A stretch of DNA of 58,816 nt from Phycisphaerae bacterium. Its GTDB lineage: Bacteria; Planctomycetota; Phycisphaerae; UBA1845; Fen-1342. Shown here in pieces: positions 7,545 through 15,600 of this stretch. Numbering within the stretch: the stretch's first letter is position 1; each line of letters opens with the position of its first letter. The notes under the pieces are model-generated. The model was not told where the DNA came from. It ran no database searches and saw nothing but the letters and a program-made list of their open reading frames with translations. The position numbers were made by a program, and so were the translations under genes. The stretch spans positions 148,822-207,637 of the forward strand of contig JAJVHV010000030.1 in NCBI GenBank assembly GCA_022072445.1, read 5' to 3'.

Positions 7545-8315
7545 TTACAGCCCCAGCAGCACGTTCACAAACGGCTCCACGTCCAGGCCGTTGACGTTGC
7601 CGTCACCGCTGAAGTCCGCGTTGGTGATGTCGCAGCCGGGATAGGTCGTGCCGAAGTCGCCCGGCGCGGTGATCGCCAGCAGGAACGGGTCGATGTCGAA
7701 GCCGTTGATCGCGCCGTCGCAGTTCATGTCGCCAAATTGCCGCGAAAAGACGGTGTTCACGTTGCAGGTGTAGGTGAAGCTGATGGGGTTCTCGGGGTCG
7801 TTCGGATTGCCGAGTTCGCCTTCGCCGGCCCAGGCCTGCCGGATACGGCCCGTGCCCGGCGTCTCAAACGTCACGACGCCACTCGACGTGCTGGGCAGCA
7901 CGACCGGCGACGTCAGCCCGAACATGGAAAGGTCGCCTTCGAACGCGATTTCATAGTACTCGGTCGTCGTGAATTCGCCCGTGGCCGGGTTGTACGTTCC
8001 GCTCGACGAACCGGGCACGATGGTCACGGTGATGTCGCCGGTGTCGAACATTCCGAAGAGCAGCAGGGGCTCGATCTGCTGGTCGTAGTCCACGAAGCGG
8101 GCCGTGCCAGCGGCCGCGTCGAATTGGAGCACGAACTGCGTCTGGCTGATCTGCGCTTCGGAGGTTCCGCCGACGTCGCCAAAGTCGAGCGTGAAGGTGC
8201 TGATTTCCTGAAAATCCTGCTGCGCGGCGAGAAACCGCGAATCGGCGAGCGCCGACGCCGACAGCACGGCCGCGAGCGCGACGGCGCTGCTGATTACTCT
8301 GGTCATGTGGGTCAT
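7545..8315 (-). CDS. Secreted dockerin-type protein
   Basis: A 256-residue exported protein. The N-terminus MTHMTRVISSAVALAAVLSA, ending ALA, is a signal peptide. Residues about 30-190 form a beta-rich domain with no motif I recognise. The C-terminal 60 residues are a dockerin-like pair: FGDMNCDGAINGFDIDPF and FSGDGNVNGLDVEPFV, with a Cys in the first loop and another (PGCD) between them that may pair. The chosen ATG at 8315 has GGAAGGAG ten bases upstream; a frame extension to 8399 lacks a signal sequence and a good ribosome site. A promoter lies at 8426-8454 and a strong terminator follows the gene, so this is a single-gene transcript. Its function is unknown, probably extracellular. Confidence 0.8.
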   Translation of the reverse strand: MTHMTRVISSAVALAAVLSASALADSRFLAAQQDFQEISTFTLDFGDVGGTSEAQISQTQFVLQFDAAAGTARFVDYDQQIEPLLLFGMFDTGDITVTIVPGSSSGTYNPATGEFTTTEYYEIAFEGDLSMFGLTSPVVLPSTSSGVVTFETPGTGRIRQAWAGEGELGNPNDPENPISFTYTCNVNTVFSRQFGDMNCDGAINGFDIDPFLLAITAPGDFGTTYPGCDITNADFSGDGNVNGLDVEPFVNVLLGL

Positions 8316-8379
8316 GTGGTCTGGGCTCCTTCCGACTGAAAGACTCAAGGCTCGCGCCGCCGCGCACGGACGCTCGACG

Positions 8380-8395
8380 CATCCGCATGCGGATG
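8380..8395. promoter_or_regulatory. 16-bp perfect palindrome in the dockerin gene leader
   Basis: CATCCGCATGCGGATG is a perfect palindrome located about 25-40 bases after the predicted transcription start of the minus-strand dockerin gene. It could be an operator for a dimeric regulator or a small hairpin in the leader. Confidence 0.4.
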
Positions 8396-8425
8396 ACATT
8401 CCGGTCAGGTCCGAGTGACGGGCAG

Positions 8426-8454
8426 ACTATAACCACGCCGCGTCAGGGCGACAA
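8426..8454 (-). promoter_or_regulatory. Promoter of the 7545-8315 dockerin gene
   Basis: On the minus strand TTGTCG (8449-8454), a 17-bp spacer and TATAGT (8426-8431). The predicted start is near 8419, giving a leader of about 100 bases. The same -35 hexamer, TTGTCG, is used at 45415. Confidence 0.65.
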
Positions 8455-8480
8455 GCGTCCGGCGGCCGGCCGGTGTCTGC

Positions 8481-8509
8481 TTCCGATGCGCCGAGTCGCC
8501 CGATAGAAT
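8481..8509 (+). promoter_or_regulatory. Promoter of the 8565-10362 operon
   Basis: TTCCGA (8481-8486), a 17-bp spacer and TAGAAT (8504-8509), giving a leader of about 49 bases. It is back to back with the promoter at 8426-8454. Confidence 0.5.
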
Positions 8510-8564
8510 CGTGTGATCACTCGCGGTTCGGCGGTGGCCGGCCGAGTGCTGGAGACTCCGTACG

Positions 8565-9149
8565 ATGAAGTTGCCGCGCCTCGACGATCCGCCCCGCTTC
8601 CAGGGGCTGTACGTGTTTGATTTCGGCGAGTGGTGCGCCGTCGGCTATACCGCCGAGGAGATTGCCACACTGCTCGAATCCGAGCAATTCCGCGGCGGGA
8701 AGGTCTATCGCATCCAGCGGGCCTGGCCCGACGGGCGGATGGAGCTGCGCGGCGTCACGCCGGATCGCTTCCAGCTCGAAAGCGGCATGTTCTTCGGGCG
8801 GGCCGGGCAATCCGACGCGCTGCGCGATTTTCACGAATTGGCGGCGCTCGCCGACCGGCTGCCGCCGCCGTGCCGGGCGCGCGTGCAGGTGGCAGAGCTT
8901 GAATCGGCGGCGTGCCGATTCGTCACCGCTCTGCTCTACCCCGCCGAGTATGACGACGACGTGGGCGCGTGGTTGACGCGCGGCGGATTCAACGGCGGCG
9001 ATACGGCGGAGGGTGGGATCAGCCTTGTCGGTGCCTTCGAGGCTGCCGCCAAGACCATGCTCGACCGGCGGCAACTCTGGCCGGCTGGTGCGGCGGCGCG
9101 CAGCCGCGAGGAGCTGTTCGCCAGCGTGCGCCGCGCCCTGCAGCGCTGA
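8565..9149 (+). CDS. Conserved-looking protein of unknown function
   Basis: A 194-residue soluble protein with no recognised domain, signal peptide or membrane segment. It begins MKLPRLDDPPRFQGLYVFDF, contains an acidic segment 'YTAEEIATLLESEQFRGGKVYRI' split by a turn, and ends in a helical Arg-rich tail. Base composition and third-position GC match real genes, and a ribosome site (TGGAG) lies ahead of the ATG. It is the first gene of an operon of four (unknown protein, small protein, zinc-ribbon membrane protein, MoaB/Mog-like protein), which does not reveal its role. Confidence 0.72.
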   Translation: MKLPRLDDPPRFQGLYVFDFGEWCAVGYTAEEIATLLESEQFRGGKVYRIQRAWPDGRMELRGVTPDRFQLESGMFFGRAGQSDALRDFHELAALADRLPPPCRARVQVAELESAACRFVTALLYPAEYDDDVGAWLTRGGFNGGDTAEGGISLVGAFEAAAKTMLDRRQLWPAGAAARSREELFASVRRALQR

Positions 9150-9175
9150 CCCGTTCCGACCGGAGCCACGCGACG

Positions 9176-9421
9176 ATGATTGCTCGATTCCGCCGAATCC
9201 TGCTGAACGTCGGCTGGTCGCTCGCGACGCTCGTCGCCGGAAGACGGCGCGCCCGCGCGTCGCGCGAGCAGGCTCAGCGCGGCGACTTTGGCACGCAAAC
9301 GCGCTTGATGGGTGCCGCGCTCAACGGATTTGCCCGCGATCGGCTGCGCGGCCGCTGGCTGAGACTGTTCCGTTCCAGCGGAGACGATGTCGGGCGCGAG
9401 CCGCGCGGGACCCCGCCATGA
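9176..9421 (+). CDS. Small basic protein of unknown function
   Basis: An 81-residue protein, very Arg-rich (over 20 Arg), starting MIARFRRILLNVGWSLATLV with a short hydrophobic N-terminal helix that may insert in the membrane. It is called because its ATGA overlaps the start of the next gene (9418) and it fills the gap after the 8565 gene exactly as expected for an operon member. GGAGCCACGCGACG precedes the ATG. No family was recognised; a shadow frame cannot be fully excluded. Confidence 0.5.
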   Translation: MIARFRRILLNVGWSLATLVAGRRRARASREQAQRGDFGTQTRLMGAALNGFARDRLRGRWLRLFRSSGDDVGREPRGTPP

Positions 9422-9870
9422 GAAGCCTCGACTATCGCGCCGCCATGAACGCCACGGGCGAGATCGAAGTCGGCGCTCGGGCCGTGCGCCGCTTCCGCCG
9501 CCGGATGGCCGCCGCGCTGCTGGGTGTGACGCTGGTCGGCGCCGCGCTGCTACTCTACTTCACGCTGCGGGGCCAATCGCCGGCCGGCGGCGACGAGTAT
9601 GAAGCCGACCTGCGCTGCATCACGTGCAGCCTGACCCAGACCCGTCGGATTCGAGCCGGTACGGAAGACACGCTGATGTGTCCGAAGTGTGGCCAGCGAT
9701 CGCTGAAAGTCGTCTGGGCGTGCCGGCAGTGCGGATGGCAGTTTGTGCCGGCGGGCTCGGCGGATTTCGTTCGCTGCCCGAAGTGCCGGTCCAGCGCGGT
9801 GGGTTCGGCCGCCGCGGCCCGTCGCGACGCCGCCGCGCCGCCCGGTCCGACCACCCAGCCGAAACCCTGA
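9418..9870 (+). CDS. Membrane-anchored double zinc-ribbon protein
   Basis: A 150-residue protein with an N-terminal cytoplasmic Arg-rich stretch, a single membrane helix (about residues 31-50) and four CxxC knuckles: CITC (67-70), CPKC (88-91), CRQC (102-105) and CPKC (120-123). The spacing fits two zinc ribbons built from successive pairs. The tail is Ala/Pro-rich. By the positive-inside rule the ribbons would be outside the cytoplasmic membrane, which is unusual for this fold, though the reverse orientation is possible. The start overlaps the preceding stop (ATGA), and the MoaB/Mog-like gene follows 12 bases later. Its role is unknown. Confidence 0.7.
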   Translation: MRSLDYRAAMNATGEIEVGARAVRRFRRRMAAALLGVTLVGAALLLYFTLRGQSPAGGDEYEADLRCITCSLTQTRRIRAGTEDTLMCPKCGQRSLKVVWACRQCGWQFVPAGSADFVRCPKCRSSAVGSAAAARRDAAAPPGPTTQPKP

Positions 9871-9882
9871 AGCCAGACGCCG

Positions 9883-10362
9883 ATGCCGCTTCGAACCGCC
9901 GTACTCACAATCTCCGACAGCCGCAGCCGCGGCGAAAAGCCCGACTTGGGCGGACCCGCGGTCGTCGACATGCTGGCGGCGCTTGACGCCGTCCTCGTGC
10001 ATCGCGACGTCGTGCCCGACGAAGTGGGCACCATCCGCGCCGCCGTCGAGGCGTGGCTCGGACGCTGCGACCTGATCGTGACGACGGGCGGTACGGGTGT
10101 CGCGCCGCGCGACGTTACGCCCGACGCGCTCGGCCCGCTCATCGAGCGCAGCCTGCCCGGTTTCGGCGAGGTCATGCGGCTGCGCGGCTTCGAGGCCAAC
10201 CCGCTCTCTGTCGCGTCGCGGAGTGGCGCTGGGATCGCCCGCGGGACGCTGGTTCTCTGGCTTCCGGGATCGCCCCGGGGCGTTCGCGAGTGCCTGGAGT
10301 GGCTCGCGCCGGCGATACGGCACGTCGCCGCGCTGCTCCACGGCACCGACGCCGGCCACTGA
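9883..10362 (+). CDS. MoaB/Mog-family molybdopterin-binding protein
   Basis: A 159-residue protein of the MoaB/Mog family, which adenylylates molybdopterin during molybdenum cofactor synthesis. It is full length for the single-domain form. Motifs: 'TISDSRSRGEKPDLGGP' at the N-terminus, the molybdopterin-binding loop VTTGGTGVAPRDVTPDA, and 'LPGFGEVMR'. The C-terminal 'LWLPGSPRGVRECL' contains the conserved PGSP turn. Whether it is Mog (adenylyltransferase) or MoaB is not decidable by eye. No other moa genes are near; the MoaD-like protein at 46405 is 36 kb away. It is the last gene of the 8565 operon, and the palindrome array begins 34 bases downstream. Confidence 0.85.
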   Translation: MPLRTAVLTISDSRSRGEKPDLGGPAVVDMLAALDAVLVHRDVVPDEVGTIRAAVEAWLGRCDLIVTTGGTGVAPRDVTPDALGPLIERSLPGFGEVMRLRGFEANPLSVASRSGAGIARGTLVLWLPGSPRGVRECLEWLAPAIRHVAALLHGTDAGH

Positions 10363-10395
10363 CCGCAGGTCGCACAACTGCGGCCTGGATGGGAT

Positions 10396-10756
10396 GAGTG
10401 GTGTGGCACAGGCTATTAGCTGGTGTGGCACAGGCTAATAGCCTGTGCCACACTGGTGTGGGACAGGCTATTAGCGGTGTGGGACAGGCTCTTAGCCTGT
10501 GCCACACTCACACTGGTGTGGGACAGGCTCCTAGCCTGTGCCACACTCACACTGGTGTGGGACAGGCTCTTAGCCTGTGCCACACACGCTCACACTGGTG
10601 TGGGACAGGCTCTTAGCCTGTGCCACGCTCACACTGGTGTGGGACAGGCTCCTAGCCTGTGCCACACACGCTCACACTGGTGTGGGACAGGCTCTTAGCC
10701 TGTGCCACGCTCACACTGGTGTGGGACAGGCTCCTAGCCTGTGCCACACTCACACT
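10396..10756. repeat. Tandem array of GTGTGGGACAGGCT palindromes
   Basis: About ten copies of a roughly 40-bp unit fill most of the 446-bp gene-free gap between the MoaB/Mog gene and the diacylglycerol kinase gene. Each complete unit is an inverted repeat: GTGTGGGACAGGCT, a 2-4 base centre (CTT, CCT, ATT) and AGCCTGTGCCACAC. The first units read GTGTGGCACAGG and are perfect palindromes; later ones have a single G/C mismatch. Units are joined by CTCACACTG or ACGCTCACACTG. The first and fourth units are half-length. The near identity suggests recent expansion. Continuous open frames through the array are artefacts. Confidence 0.93.
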
Positions 10757-10776
10757 CGCGCACCGCGGTGAGCCGA

Positions 10777-10782
10777 TAGAAT
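10777..10782 (+). promoter_or_regulatory. -10 box for the diacylglycerol kinase-family gene
   Basis: TAGAAT 27 bases upstream of the ATG, matching -10 boxes at 4388, 8504 and 46393. No convincing -35 is seen; the upstream position falls in the repeat array. Confidence 0.4.
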
Positions 10783-10808
10783 ATCCCGAAGCACCGCGAG
10801 TCGATTGC

Positions 10809-11726
10809 ATGAGTCCGCCCCGTTCCGCGATCGTGATCGTCAACCCCGTCGCCGGCAGCGGCTACGCGCGCGAAATCGTAGCTTGCTTCCGACGCCGGCT
10901 CGATCTGAGCGGCGTCGAAACGGAGCTGGCGGTCTCATCCGGCCCCGACGAGCTGGTCCGTCTCGCTTCGCGCCCGCCGACGCCCGAAACGGTCGTGGTC
11001 GTCGCCGGCGGGGACGGCACGGTCCGTCACGCGCTGACGGCGCTTCGCGGCCGCCCCAACCCGCTGCTCATTCTCCCGGTCGGGACCGAAAACCTGCTCG
11101 CCACGCAGCTCGGCCTGCTGCCTGACGCCGAGGCGCTCTGGAACACGTTTGCCTTCGGGCGCGTCGCGCCGCTCGATCTGGCGACCGTGAACGGCCGGCT
11201 CTTCGCCACCAACGTCGGCGTCGGCTTCGACGCCGAGGTCGTCCGCCGCGTGGCCCGCCGCCGCCGCGGGCACATCACGCACTTCGATTACTTCTGGCCG
11301 CTGTGGCGAACGTTCTGGCAATATCGCTTCCCGCGTGTCCGCGTCGTGGCCGACGGCGGCGAGATCTGCGACGAGCCGGCGCTGGTTTTCGTCGGCAACA
11401 TCCCGCGCTACGCCATCGGCCTGCGCATCCTGCGCGAAGCGCGCTGGGACGACGGGCTGCTTGATCTGTGCATCATGCGTTGCAGCCACCAGGCTCCGCT
11501 GCTCGAACACGCCTTCTGGGCGCTGCTTAACTGGCACGTCGAACACCGCGCCGTCATCTACCGCAAGGTCCGCCGCGTCGAGCTCCAATCCGCCCAGCAC
11601 GTGCTGCTCCAGTCCGACGGCGACCCGGCCGGCGAGCTGCCCGCCGTCGTCGAGGTGCTGCCCGCGGCGATGCGCGTCCTCGTGCCGCCCTCGACGCCCG
11701 CGTCCGACGCCCGCTCGGCCGGATAG
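10809..11726 (+). CDS. Diacylglycerol kinase / sphingosine kinase family lipid kinase
   Basis: A 305-residue protein of the DagK catalytic-domain family (YegS/DgkB/BmrU type), predicted to phosphorylate a lipid such as diacylglycerol using ATP. N-terminal 'AIVIVNPVAGSG' is the first conserved strand and turn. GGDGTV (67-72) is the nucleotide-binding signature, followed by PLLILPVGTENLLA, the equivalent of the usual 'P-x-GTxNdfA' block, and 'TNVGVGFDAEVV'. The ATG at 10809 is chosen because the frame upstream runs into the palindrome array. The last 15 residues look disordered. It stands alone, with the SirB1-like gene 54 bases downstream in the same direction. Confidence 0.85.
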   Translation: MSPPRSAIVIVNPVAGSGYAREIVACFRRRLDLSGVETELAVSSGPDELVRLASRPPTPETVVVVAGGDGTVRHALTALRGRPNPLLILPVGTENLLATQLGLLPDAEALWNTFAFGRVAPLDLATVNGRLFATNVGVGFDAEVVRRVARRRRGHITHFDYFWPLWRTFWQYRFPRVRVVADGGEICDEPALVFVGNIPRYAIGLRILREARWDDGLLDLCIMRCSHQAPLLEHAFWALLNWHVEHRAVIYRKVRRVELQSAQHVLLQSDGDPAGELPAVVEVLPAAMRVLVPPSTPASDARSAG

Positions 11727-11772
11727 CCCGACGACGCGCAGGTGGAGCGTGCGGCGTCCGCGCGCCGCAGGA

Positions 11773-11778
11773 TACAAT
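11773..11778 (+). promoter_or_regulatory. -10-like box overlapping the SirB1-like gene start
   Basis: TACAAT ends two bases before the ATG at 11781 and eight before an in-frame GTG at 11787. If it is functional, transcription would begin near 11785 and the GTG would be the start of a leaderless mRNA. Confidence 0.3.
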
Positions 11779-11780
11779 TC

Positions 11781-12506
11781 ATGCCTGTGAATCCGCAGCC
11801 CGCTGCTCATCCGTTCGATGTTTACGTCCGCCAGCCCGAAGCGCGGATTCGCCTGGCCGAGGCGGCCCTGCTGTTCGCGCGCGACCACTGCGCAACACTC
11901 AAAGTCCAGCCGTGGCTCGACCGCCTGGCCGGACTGGCGCAGCGCGTCCGTTCGTTCGACGGCGGCACGCACGCCCAGCGCGCCGAGGCGCTTCGCCACG
12001 TCATCGTCGAGCAGGAGCACTACACCGGCAGCCACGAGAGTTACCAGGATCCGCGCAGCAGTCTGCTGAACGAGACTATCGCCCGCCGAACCGGCATCCC
12101 CATCACGCTCGCGGTGATCTGGATCGACGTCGGGCGACAACTCGGCTGGAGTGTCGACGGGATCGGACTGCCCGGCCACTTCATCGTCCGCGTCGGCGAC
12201 GCCGACGACGGCCTGCTGCTCGATCCGTTCCACGACGGCGCCGAACTGACGCGCGACGATTGCACGCGGCTCGTGCGGCGGCTGGTGGCGCAGCCGATCA
12301 CGCTGACCGACGAGCACTTTGCCGCGGTCTCGACGCGCATGATCCTGATGCGCATGCTGAACAACCTGCTCGGCCTGGCACTGAACCGCCGCGACTGGAG
12401 CGCGGCGCTGCTGTGCGTCTCGCGGCAGCTGGCGCTGGCGCCCGACGCCGAGGAGCTTCACGGCCGGAGCGAGTTCATCCGTGCCCGGCTGGCCGAACAG
12501 AACTGA
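11781..12506 (+). CDS. SirB1/transglutaminase-like family protein
   Basis: A 241-residue protein of the SirB1_N (transglutaminase-like, YchA-related) family. Typical features are 'YTGSHESYQDPRSSLLNETI' (the region before the core), 'RTGIPITLAVIWIDVGRQLG', 'IGLPGHFIVRV' and 'LLLDPFHDGAELT', and a C-terminal tetratricopeptide-like helix pair 'RMLNNLLGLALNRRDW'. The nucleophilic Cys of true transglutaminases is not conserved in SirB1 members and none is obvious here, so catalysis is doubtful. The family's role is unclear; some members sit with folate or protein-modification genes. ATG 11781 and GTG 11787 are both possible starts. Confidence 0.8.
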   Translation: MPVNPQPAAHPFDVYVRQPEARIRLAEAALLFARDHCATLKVQPWLDRLAGLAQRVRSFDGGTHAQRAEALRHVIVEQEHYTGSHESYQDPRSSLLNETIARRTGIPITLAVIWIDVGRQLGWSVDGIGLPGHFIVRVGDADDGLLLDPFHDGAELTRDDCTRLVRRLVAQPITLTDEHFAAVSTRMILMRMLNNLLGLALNRRDWSAALLCVSRQLALAPDAEELHGRSEFIRARLAEQN

Positions 12507-12575
12507 GCGGCGGCCGGCGCGGTCGCTTGCGGCTGGGACCTCTTGGGGGCGGCCCGTCGCTGCCGCTCCGGGTGT

Positions 12576-12607
12576 GGCATGTTCTCGCCGCCCGGCGTGA
12601 GCATGCC
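12576..12607. terminator. Hairpin between convergent genes
   Basis: A 32-base imperfect hairpin with 14 of 15 pairs (GGCATG ... CATGCC at the base, GCCG/CGGC at the top) lies between the convergent SirB1-like and cytochrome genes. It has no U-tract. It may act as a bidirectional terminator or mRNA end stabiliser. The rest of 12507-12669 is featureless. Confidence 0.45.
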
Positions 12608-12669
12608 TCGCGAACGACGCACGTGTTGGCGGACAACCCGGCGCATCCCGCCCGCGGCGGCCACGCGGG

Positions 12670-15600
12670 CTACTCCGCGCGACGCTGCGGGTCGTGGAAG
12701 TAGAGAAACCGCCGCAGCCCATCCGCGCCGTGGCAGGTCGTACACGTGTTCGGGGGGGTGAACGGGCGCAGCATCGCCCGCTGAGCGCTGCGGACGACCG
12801 GGTCCGCCGCAGGCGCACAGGCGCCGCCGTGAGGAAGGTGGCACGTGCGGCAGGTGATCCGGCCGACGTCGGATTGATGTCCGAATTCATCGTACAGCGG
12901 CAACGTGACGGGCAGCGCGTCGATGGTGCGCATGTCCAGGGCCGGATGCGAGGCGATCGGCACGCTCGGGGCCGGACCGTTCGGGCGATGGCAGCCGATG
13001 CAGTAGCGGTCAGCGGCGTCCGCCATCAGCACGCCGGAAGCCGAACGCGACTGAACGTCCGGCGACACCGCGCCGAGCAACGCAACCGAAAAGAGCGGCG
13101 CGACGATCGCGTCCGCTGGGCCGTGGGGCGAATGGCAGGGCTGGCACGACGTGACCGTCCAGCCGCGCTCGGCCAGTGCCGCCGGATCGTGGGACGTAAC
13201 GCTGATCAGCGCCTGCTGCGAATGGCACTTCAGACAGAGCTGAGTTTCCGAAGTGTGGCCGGTCGCCAGATCGGCCGCCGCGCGGACCAGATTCGGGCCG
13301 CTGAGCGGGCTGGCGTGCGGGTTGTGACACGTCGAGCAGCCGATCTCGCGCTTGCCTCCCACCGTCGCGAGCGGCAAGCCGCCGTTCGGATGATCGTCAG
13401 GCGCGCAGACCGGGTGTTGCAGCGCGTGCGCTCCGTTGTCGTCGGCGACGCTGCGGTGGCAGGCGAGGCAGGCCGCGTCCGTGGCGCGCGAGTCGCACAC
13501 CGGTGCGACTCGGAATAACCCCGTCTGATCGTCGCCGTGCGGACGGTGACAGCTCAGGCAGCGGTCGGCGGGTCTGTCGGCGCGGCGGAGCGCGGCCGCC
13601 AGGTCAGCCAGGTGCGGCGCGTCCTTCCACGTCTCCTGGTTGAGCACGGCGTCGTGCGAGCCGCCGGCCAGCGCGGCCTGTTCGCTGTGGCAGACGGCGC
13701 ACAATTCCTGCGGCGGCAGCGGCAGGTAGCTGGCGTGGCGCGCGTCGTGCGGGTTGTGGCAATCGACGCAGGCGAGGTGCGGATGATTGACCGATCCGAG
13801 CTGTTTGGTCTCGGCGCAGCGTCCCTGCTGGTGACACGTCGTGCAATGCCCCTTCGGATCGGCGCGCGTCGGTTCCGGCTCGCGGGCGTAGCGGTGGAAC
13901 AGGTGGCAGGCGCTGCACGGCCCGCCGTCCGTCACGGTCATGCCGAGTCGATTGCGCTCGTCGGGAAACTTCTGCCGCAGGTCGTGTGACGAGCCGATCA
14001 TCTCGGCGCGCTGCGAATGGCAGCGCAGGCAGATCTGACCGCCATGCAGGTCGTCGGCCAGCATGAACCGCTCGCCCTTGCCCTCGTGCAGCTTGTGACA
14101 CGAAAGGCAGATCAGGCGGCCGTCGGGGCTGACGCGCGTGCCCATTTCGTGGATGGCGGCGAGCTGCTCGGCGTCGACGGGCGGGTTCACGGGGTGTTCG
14201 GTTGGACCGCCGCCGCGGAACATGCCGGGCCGCATCTGGTCGTGGCAGGTCAGGCACAGTTGGCTGTTGTCGGCGCCCATGACCAGTAGATGTTCGTGGC
14301 TGGCGCCGTGCGGCGTGTGACAGGTCTGGCAGGTCAGCTCGCGCGGGTTCGGGCCGACCTTGGCGCCCGCGGCGATCAGCTGCTGCGGGACGGGCCAGGG
14401 CATGCCGCCGGTCGGGTGCGTGCCGAAGCGCGGACCGCGCGTCTTGTCGGTGTGACAACTGACGCACAACTGGCTGGCGACATTGGGAACGCGCAGCACG
14501 ACGGCCCGCTGCAGGTGCCCCTCGGGCGGACCCTGCCCATGCGCCGAATGGCACGTGCGGCAGGCCAGCTTCCCCTCCACCAGCGGCAGATGCCGCGGGA
14601 CGGTCATGGTGGGGGGCGGGGCGACGTCGGTACGGTGGCCGTGCTCTTCCCACACGCGATGGCGCGAGTCGGCGACGCTCGAATCGTGGCACGAGAGACA
14701 GCTTTCGCTGCGAGCGACGAGCGGGTCTTCGGCGGATGAGCTGGGGCGCAGGAGGAGCTCGGTGTCGCGGCCTTCGACGAAGGGCGGCATCCACTCGAGG
14801 TGGCAGATCGTGCAGGCCCGCGCCTGCTGGCCCACGCCGCTGCGCGTCCGCTGCGCCGGCCCGCGCGGCAGCGCGCGGGCGGACGCGCCGATGTCGACCA
14901 CCGCGACGCGCGCCGCGCGCAGCTCGACCACGTAGAGCGCGCCGTCGGGACCGAAGCTCAGACCGAGCGGGCCCTCGAAACGCAGCGGCGCCCCAGAGTC
15001 ATCACGCAGTACATCCAGCGCCGCGCCGTTCGGCCGAAAGGCCTGGATCACACCCACCACGCTGTCGGCGATCCAGACGTTGCCGCCGCCGTCGACGGCA
15101 ATCCCGCCCGGCCGATACAGCTCGCCACGCTCCACGCCGTAGCTGCCAGCCGCGGCGACCGCCTCGCCGGCCGGCGAGAGAATCTGGCCGCGCCCGTTGA
15201 TGACGTCCGTAACGGCGACGTCGCCCCCGGGCAGCGCGGCGATCATGAACGGATACTGAAATTGCCCGAGCGACTCTCCCATCTGGCCGAACGAGCGCCA
15301 CGTTTCGCGCGCCGGGTCGAGTGCCAGAATCCGATGATTGTCGTTGTCGACGACCCACGGCCCCGACGGCAATGGCAGCACGTCGGTCGGGTCGGCGGGA
15401 CGGCCGTCGGGGGCGGCGGGAATGCGGTACTCGCGCTGAAGCTGCAAGTCGGCCCCCAGCAGCACCAGGCGCGCGTTGCCCGTGTCGCAGATCCAGAGCG
15501 ATCCGTCCGCGGCGAAGCGCGCGCTGACCGGCCGCGAAAGAGCGCTGCCGGTCGCTGCGCTGATCTCGCGCATGCTCCGGCCATCCGCGGATACGACCAC

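Noticed and set aside
10396-10756. Possible CRISPR array
   Set aside because: The repeats are contiguous palindromes with short, repeated linkers and no unique spacers of constant length, and no cas gene is present.
10398-10771. Open frames reading through the palindrome array (peptides rich in 'LVWDRLLACATL')
   Set aside because: They arise in several frames because the unit lacks stops; they have no start context or family match.
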